Below are positions 58,088 through 64,000 of a stretch of 64,000 nucleotides of DNA, one piece after another. A model generated the notes under the pieces. The model ran no database searches and was not told the DNA's origin. It saw only the letters and a list, made by a program, of their open reading frames with translations. Where the stretch lies: the NCBI GenBank assembly GCA_964453335.1, contig CAYVOK010000007.1, positions 68,342 to 132,341 of the forward strand, written 5' to 3'. Within the stretch, counting starts at the first letter, position 1, and every line of letters begins with the position of its first letter. The stretch comes from VGBO01 sp964453335 (GTDB lineage Bacteria > Actinomycetota > Acidimicrobiia > Acidimicrobiales > CAIXPF01). The position numbers and the translations under genes are program-made.

Positions 58088-58756
58088 ATGGTCACCGTCG
58101 CCGACGCGCGGCTGCTGCGCGACACCGAACTCTTCCGTGGACTCGACGCCACGCAACTCGAACGCCTCGCCGCCAAGGCGACCGTCCGACGCATCCACCG
58201 TGGCGACGTGCTGTTCCAGGAGGGTGACGAGGCGCAGGAGCTGTTCCTCGTGGCGTCGGGCCGCATCGCCATGGCGAAGCGGAGCGGCGACGGTCGCGAA
58301 TCGGTGATCGCGCTGATGGAGTCGGGTGCGCTCTTCGGCGACATGCCGCTCTTCGACGGGCGGGGACGCTCGACCGACGCCCGCGCGCTCATGACCTCCG
58401 AGGTGGTCGTGCTGCCGTACGCGCCGATCCGGGAGCTCTATGACGAACAGCCCGACCTGCTGTGGCACGTCGTGTCGATGCTCGCCGGGCGCCTGCGCAT
58501 CACCGACGACGCACTCGCCGACTCCGTGTTCCTCGACGTGACCGGCCGCACGGCGAAGCGCCTGCTCGAACTCGCGGCGGGTGCGGACGACTTCCAGCTC
58601 CCGATCACCCAGGAAGAGCTCGCCGGCATGGTCGGCGCTTCGCGCGAGCGGGTGAACAAGGCGATCGCGCAGTTCATCCGACTCGGCTGGCTCGAACAGT
58701 CGGACCGTCGCTACACGATCGTGAACCGCGAAGAACTCGAACGCCGCGCCGGCTGA
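58088..58756 (+). CDS. CRP/FNR-family cyclic-nucleotide-type transcriptional regulator
   Basis: 222 residues. The cNMP-binding barrel (about 1-120) has GDEAQELFLVASGRIAMAKRSGDGRESVIALMESGALFGDMPLFDGRGRSTDARAL; the phosphate-binding cassette reads GALFGDMPLFDGRGRSTDA, with the Glu-Arg pair altered. The C-terminal HTH_CRP domain has ITQEELAGMVGASRERVNKAIAQFIRLGWLEQS as the recognition region. It is close to actinobacterial GlxR/CRP but with a modified binding pocket, so cAMP binding is plausible, not certain; a cyclase-type protein lies at 1390-4935. ATG 58088 follows TAGGGT by 7 nt. Confidence 0.9.
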   Translation: MVTVADARLLRDTELFRGLDATQLERLAAKATVRRIHRGDVLFQEGDEAQELFLVASGRIAMAKRSGDGRESVIALMESGALFGDMPLFDGRGRSTDARALMTSEVVVLPYAPIRELYDEQPDLLWHVVSMLAGRLRITDDALADSVFLDVTGRTAKRLLELAAGADDFQLPITQEELAGMVGASRERVNKAIAQFIRLGWLEQSDRRYTIVNREELERRAG

Positions 58757-58776
58757 CCGGGCGGCGGCGCCTCAGC
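58752..58776. terminator. Stop-codon hairpin, CRP / radA junction
   Basis: GCTGA (58752-58756) pairs with TCAGC (58772-58776); both stops lie in the arms, with a GC-rich interior that can fold further. Short stem; the recurrence elsewhere is the main support. Confidence 0.35.
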
Positions 58777-60139
58777 GACGCGGCGCGTCGTCGGACAACT
58801 CGAGCACGGCGAGCGCCGCAGCGACCGTCGGGACGCGCACGACCTCGATGTCGCCGACGCCGCCGGTCGGTGTCGACGCCGCAGTGACCGCCCGACGGAA
58901 CCCGGCCCGGCCGGCCTCGGCGAGGCGACGTCCGGCGTCGCGCACCCCGCGCACCTCGCCACCGAGCCCGATCTCGCCGAACGCGACGACATCGGCCGGC
59001 AACGGCACGTTCGTCGCGGCCGACGCGACCGCGAGCACCACGGCGAGATCGGCGGCCGGTTCGGACACCTGCACGCCGCCGACGGCGAGCGCGTACACCT
59101 CGGCCTCGAGCACCGGTACCCCGAGTCGGCGGTGCAGGACGGCGAGCAGCAGGGCGAGCCGACCGGCGTCGACCCCCTCGGCCGAGCGGCGCGGCGCGGG
59201 GGCACGCGACGGCACGACGAGCGCCTGGATCTCGACGAGGAGGGGCCGCCGACCCTCGAGGAGCGGCAGCACGACCGAACCCGGGACCCCGGCACGGCGG
59301 TCGGCGAGGAACAGACCGGTCGCGTCGTCGACCTCGGCGAGACCGGCGCCGGTCATCTCGAAGAGCCCGAGCTCGGCCGTCGTGCCGTACCGGTGCTTCA
59401 CCGGCCGCAGTAGACGCAGCGCATGGTGTCGGTCGCCCTCGAAGGAGAGGACCGTGTCGACGAGGTGTTCGAGCTGGCGCGGCCCGGCGAGGGAACCGTC
59501 CTTCGTGACGTGGCCGACGAGCACGATCGCGACGTCGCGCGCCTTCGCCTCGGCGACGAGCCGCACGGCCGCCTCCCGCACCTGGGTCACCGAGCCCGGT
59601 GGCCCGGCACCCTCGACCGCACGGATCGTCTGGATCGAGTCGACGACCACCAGCGTCGGTGCGACCTCGTCGAGATGGGCGACGACGGCCTCGACGTCGT
59701 GCTCGGTGGCGAGCCAGAGGTCCCCCTCGAGCGCGTCGAGCCGCTCGGCGCGGGCCCGCACCTGCGACGCCGACTCCTCACCGCTGACGTAGAGCACCCG
59801 GTCGCCGCGTCGGGCCGCGTGCGCCGCCGCCTGCAGCAGCAGCGTCGACTTCCCGATGCCGGGCTCCCCGCCGATGAGGGTGACCGAACCCGGCACGATC
59901 CCGCCGCCGAGCACACGGTCGAGCTCGGCGAGGCCGGTCGGGCGGGCGGCGCCCTGTGCCGCATCGGTCGCCGCGATCGGCTGCGCCGACCCGCCCGCCG
60001 GGACCGCCCGCAACGTCACCGGGGTCGCCGTCTGCTCGAGCGTCCCCCAGGCCTCACACGCCGGGCAGCGGCCGACCCACTTCGGCGCGGGGACACCGCA
60101 CGCCGTGCATCGGTAGCCTTCGGTCCGCTTCGCACCCAC
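58772..60139 (-). CDS. radA: DNA repair protein RadA (Sms)
   Basis: 455 residues from GTG 60139. A four-Cys zinc finger (Cys11, Cys14, Cys25, Cys28: YRCTACGVPAPKWVGRCPAC) precedes the RecA-like ATPase with Walker A LIGGEPGIGKSTLLLQ and Walker B TLVVVDSIQ. The RadA-specific motif KNRFG appears here as KHRYG, and a Lon-like C-terminal domain follows. It promotes branch migration in recombinational repair. GTG 60139 is picked because TACGGT lies 7 nt upstream and the protein starts at the zinc finger, VGAKRTEGYRC. Confidence 0.93.
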   Translation of the reverse strand: MGAKRTEGYRCTACGVPAPKWVGRCPACEAWGTLEQTATPVTLRAVPAGGSAQPIAATDAAQGAARPTGLAELDRVLGGGIVPGSVTLIGGEPGIGKSTLLLQAAAHAARRGDRVLYVSGEESASQVRARAERLDALEGDLWLATEHDVEAVVAHLDEVAPTLVVVDSIQTIRAVEGAGPPGSVTQVREAAVRLVAEAKARDVAIVLVGHVTKDGSLAGPRQLEHLVDTVLSFEGDRHHALRLLRPVKHRYGTTAELGLFEMTGAGLAEVDDATGLFLADRRAGVPGSVVLPLLEGRRPLLVEIQALVVPSRAPAPRRSAEGVDAGRLALLLAVLHRRLGVPVLEAEVYALAVGGVQVSEPAADLAVVLAVASAATNVPLPADVVAFGEIGLGGEVRGVRDAGRRLAEAGRAGFRRAVTAASTPTGGVGDIEVVRVPTVAAALAVLELSDDAPRR

Positions 60140-60146
60140 GGCCCGC

Positions 60147-60152
60147 ACCGTA
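60147..60152 (-). promoter_or_regulatory. -10 box TACGGT, leaderless start of radA
   Basis: TACGGT on the minus strand ends 7 nt before GTG 60139; it overlaps the alternative GTG 60148, which is therefore disfavoured. Confidence 0.45.
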
Positions 60153-60190
60153 GGCGGCCGGTGCGACGTTCGGGCGACGAGGAGCACACG

Positions 60191-60682
60191 ATGGACGTCG
60201 AGGTCATCATCGAGATCCCGAAGGGATCACGGAACAAGTACGAGATGGACCACGAGACGGGAGCAATCTGGCTCGACCGGCACTTGTTCACCGCGACCAC
60301 CTACCCCGCCGACTACGGGTTCGTGAACCACACGCTCGGCGAGGACGGCGACCCGCTCGACGCGCTCGTGCTGCTCGAGGAGCCGACCTTCCCGGGCTGC
60401 CACATCAAGGCCCGGCCCGTCGGCGTGTTCTGGATGCAGGACGAGGCAGGCGGCGACGCCAAGATCCTCTGCGTCCCTGCGGGCGACCCACGCTGGGAAC
60501 ACGTCCGCGACCTCGCCGACCTGCCCGACCACCTGCGATCCGAGATCCGGCACTTCTTCGAGATCTACAAGGCGCTCGAGCCGAACAAGGACAGCGACGT
60601 CCGCGACTGGGAGGGCGTCACCGCCGCCGAGGCCGAGATCGAGGCGGCCCGCCGCCGGTACGTCCCGCCCGCCGGGCACTGA
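60191..60682 (+). CDS. ppa: Inorganic pyrophosphatase, family I
   Basis: 163 residues. MDVEVIIEIPKGSRNKYEMDHETG, YPADYGFVNHTLGEDGDPLDALVLLEEPTFPGC (Asp cluster GDPLDA), and HFFEIYKALEPNKDSDVRDWEGVTAAEAEI are the family I signatures. It hydrolyses PPi from biosynthesis to two phosphates with Mg2+. ATG 60191 has a GACGAGGAGC Shine-Dalgarno 7 nt upstream, so it is leadered. It is divergent from radA and converges on the lipoprotein gene. Confidence 0.97.
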   Translation: MDVEVIIEIPKGSRNKYEMDHETGAIWLDRHLFTATTYPADYGFVNHTLGEDGDPLDALVLLEEPTFPGCHIKARPVGVFWMQDEAGGDAKILCVPAGDPRWEHVRDLADLPDHLRSEIRHFFEIYKALEPNKDSDVRDWEGVTAAEAEIEAARRRYVPPAGH

Positions 60683-60710
60683 CCCGCCGGTGGCCGCCGG
60701 GGCGTTCAGT
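60678..60710. terminator. Stop-codon hairpin, ppa / lipoprotein junction
   Basis: ACTGA (60678-60682) pairs with TCAGT (60706-60710), with an inner CGCC/GGCG helix (60685-60688 / 60701-60704). Both stops are in the arms. Confidence 0.4.
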
Positions 60711-62244
60711 CCTCGGCCACCACACGCCGGAACGTCGTGAGCAGTGCGTGGTCCGAACCCGCCGGCTCGGGCCGCGGGTCGTGCTGCACCGTCCGGAAAC
60801 CGAGCGCACGCGCCGCATCGAGCAGCACCAGGTTCCCCGCCACCACCGTGATCGACGCAGGCGGGCTTCCGGCCGCGTCGGCGGCGAGGAGCAGCAGGGC
60901 CGGGTCGGTCGCGCGGGCACCCACGTCCTCGGAGAGCACCCATGCGGTGGCGAGAGCTTCGGTGTCGATCCGGCGACGGAACCGGGCGACCCACGGCCCC
61001 ACCGCGTCGCCGGCGACGACCACCGCGGTCGACCGCCCACGGGCTGCGGCCAGGAAGTCGAGCACGTGCGGCGAGGGGGTGAGCGTCGCGGCGAACGCGG
61101 CATCGACCGCCGCCGGGTCGCCGGCGACGCCGACGGCCCGCCAGAACCTCGCCGCGTCGACACGGCCGACGAGTCGGGCGTGCAGGCGGCGGGCGAGCGC
61201 GTCGTCGTCGAGCCCGACCCCCTGGGACCGCACGAAGGGCAGGAACGCGTCCCCGACGAGGTCCCGGGCTGACCAGAGTCCGCCGTCGAGGGCCAGCACG
61301 ATCGCCGGCTTGCGGGGGCGCGGCACCGGTCGGGGCACGACGACCGGCCCGCGTGGCGCCTCGATTCGTTCGACGACGACCGGCTGCGGCGCCGTCGCCG
61401 ACGGCGGACGTGGTGACGGTGTCGGTCGTGGCGCCGGGGCGTCCGCCCGCTGCGACGGCACGGTGGCGGGTCGGGGGCGACGGGTGAGGTCACCCCGCCG
61501 GGCGAGCGTGAGCCAGCCCCCCGCCCCGAGGAGCCCGAGGACGCCCAGCACGACCATCCACCGGAACGGAGCCGGTGCACGATCGGGGGCGAACGAGGTG
61601 GCGCCGAAGTTCACGGGCGGCCCGCCGAGCGTCGTGCTCCACGACACCGTCGAGCTCCCCGGGGCGGCCACACCGTCGTGATCGTCGAGTTCACCGGGGA
61701 GGTCGACCGTGAGGGTGAGACCGGTCGCGCCGTCGACCGACGTACCGACCTGCGCCGACCACGCCTCGACCGACTGCCCGAGCGGCGCGCCGTTCAGCGC
61801 CTCGGCGAGCTCCGGGTCGGTGAACGCCTCGAGGCCACGACTCGCGTCGAGCACCCCGCCGAAGTCCCACCCCGAACCGTCCTCGACGAGCGTGCGTTCG
61901 AGGCGGACGTCCCGCAACGGTCCGCCTGCACCGACCACCTCGGCGAGCACGCCCGGCAGGAGTGCCGGATGCGCGAACGGCTTCGTCGCCTGCAACGTGA
62001 CCGCCCCATCGGGTCCACGCACCGGATCGCGCACCTCCCAGCCCGCGGCGACGAGGTCGTCGGTCGGCAGGCTCCCCTCCACGTCGATCGTGCGCGCCGC
62101 GGCGGCCGCGTCGAGGATCACCGTGACGGTGACCTCACCGCCCCCGTCGTCCTCCACCTCCACGAGCACCGTCGCGTCGGCGCGGCACCCGACGGCCACG
62201 ACGCTGAGGACGCCGACGAGCGCGGCGAGCAGACGGGAACGCAC
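60706..62244 (-). CDS. Lipoprotein with transmembrane helix and C-terminal HAD-like domain
   Basis: 512 residues. A lipoprotein signal ends in VAVGC (Cys20), followed by an extracytoplasmic beta-rich domain (ATVLVEVEDDGGGEVTVTVILDAAAAARTIDVEGSLPTDDLVAAGWEV..., about 22-225). A transmembrane helix (about 229-247) then leads to a Pro/Arg-rich cytosolic linker (about 255-310), and a HAD-like domain (about 311-512) that begins KPAIVLALDGGLWSARDLVGDAFLPFVRSQG. The HAD motif I DxDxT is replaced by LDGGLW, and TAVVVAGDAVGPWVARFR resembles motif III. So one protein links outside sensing to a possibly inactive phosphatase-like fold. Function unknown. GTG 62244 follows TAGCGT by 6 nt. Confidence 0.7.
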   Translation of the reverse strand: MRSRLLAALVGVLSVVAVGCRADATVLVEVEDDGGGEVTVTVILDAAAAARTIDVEGSLPTDDLVAAGWEVRDPVRGPDGAVTLQATKPFAHPALLPGVLAEVVGAGGPLRDVRLERTLVEDGSGWDFGGVLDASRGLEAFTDPELAEALNGAPLGQSVEAWSAQVGTSVDGATGLTLTVDLPGELDDHDGVAAPGSSTVSWSTTLGGPPVNFGATSFAPDRAPAPFRWMVVLGVLGLLGAGGWLTLARRGDLTRRPRPATVPSQRADAPAPRPTPSPRPPSATAPQPVVVERIEAPRGPVVVPRPVPRPRKPAIVLALDGGLWSARDLVGDAFLPFVRSQGVGLDDDALARRLHARLVGRVDAARFWRAVGVAGDPAAVDAAFAATLTPSPHVLDFLAAARGRSTAVVVAGDAVGPWVARFRRRIDTEALATAWVLSEDVGARATDPALLLLAADAAGSPPASITVVAGNLVLLDAARALGFRTVQHDPRPEPAGSDHALLTTFRRVVAED

Positions 62245-62250
62245 GGGTCG

Positions 62251-62256
62251 ACGCTA
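62251..62256 (-). promoter_or_regulatory. -10 box TAGCGT, leaderless start of the lipoprotein gene
   Basis: TAGCGT on the minus strand ends 6 nt before GTG 62244 and lies just past the clpC terminator hairpin. Confidence 0.45.
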
Positions 62257-62258
62257 GA

Positions 62259-62297
62259 CCCGTCCCGTCACGGTGCCTTGCACCGCGCCGGGACGGG
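62259..62297 (-). terminator. Two-part hairpin downstream of clpC
   Basis: Outer arms CCCGTCCCG (62259-62267) and CGGGACGGG (62289-62297), 9 bp, enclose an inner CGGTGC-CTT-GCACCG hairpin (62271-62285). It sits 8 bp after the clpC stop with no U-tract, so a U-less terminator is the likely reading. Confidence 0.5.
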
Positions 62298-62305
62298 ACA
62301 CGTCG

Positions 62306-64000
<1,695 letters not shown>

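Overview
The window is a high-GC chromosomal segment with GTG/ATG starts, many 4-nt stop/start overlaps, TANNNT -10 boxes and a GroEL gene under CIRCE/HrcA control. Together with a coproheme decarboxylase, actinobacterial-type Nei and Lhr neighbours, and many acyl-CoA enzymes, this points to an actinobacterium, most likely the Acidimicrobiia (Ilumatobacter-like). The lineage is my inference from gene content. There is one 100-N assembly gap (37453-37552) and one tRNA gene. I see no rRNA, CRISPR array, prophage or insertion sequence.

Layout. 1-8.7 kb: end of an FtsX-like permease, L-2-hydroxyglutarate oxidase, a very large cyclase/NTPase regulator, a PPOX-fold protein, a dienoyl-CoA isomerase, and a two-gene operon whose first gene is a selenoprotein with an in-frame UGA inside a literal Sec-Gly-Ser-Cys motif. 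8.7-18.6 kb: nei and lhr (divergent), then an overlapping chain of a degenerate patatin, hemE, coproporphyrinogen oxidase and lnt, facing dtd. 18.7-23.5 kb: a glycosyltransferase/methyltransferase/alpha-toroid trio, another methyltransferase, a nitroreductase and GtrA. 23.6-33 kb: an acyl-CoA catabolic cluster of three crotonase-fold enzymes, two family III CoA-transferases (one a double-domain fusion), an acyl-CoA synthetase and an amidohydrolase. 33-41.6 kb: a UvrD-like helicase, carbonic anhydrase, HxlR regulator, assembly gap, EamA transporter, Phd/RelE module, GNAT, PAC2, GGDEF and Nudix genes. 41.6-49.8 kb: glnD, two unknown genes, larE, chdC, fdhD, GNAT, nitrobindin and a PYROXD2-like flavoprotein. 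49.9-54.6 kb: an ABC importer and groEL. 54.7-64 kb: glycerate kinase, a LytR_C protein, tRNA-Thr, rlmB-ispF, a CRP-type regulator, radA, ppa, a lipoprotein with a HAD-like tail, and the 3' part of clpC.

How the genes work together. HemE, CgoX and ChdC are steps of the coproporphyrin-dependent heme route, in two separate places. The CoA cluster looks able to activate, transfer, hydrate and isomerise an unidentified acid. FdhD supports a molybdenum formate dehydrogenase elsewhere. The selenoprotein implies selA/B/C/D elsewhere in the genome, since none is in this window.

Two genome-wide habits are visible. (1) At 20 genes a TANNNT hexamer lies 6-9 nt upstream of the start codon with no Shine-Dalgarno, the layout of leaderless mRNAs; I used it to choose several starts. 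(2) At most convergent gene pairs both TGA stops sit in the complementary arms of one short hairpin, apparently a shared terminator built from the stop codons.
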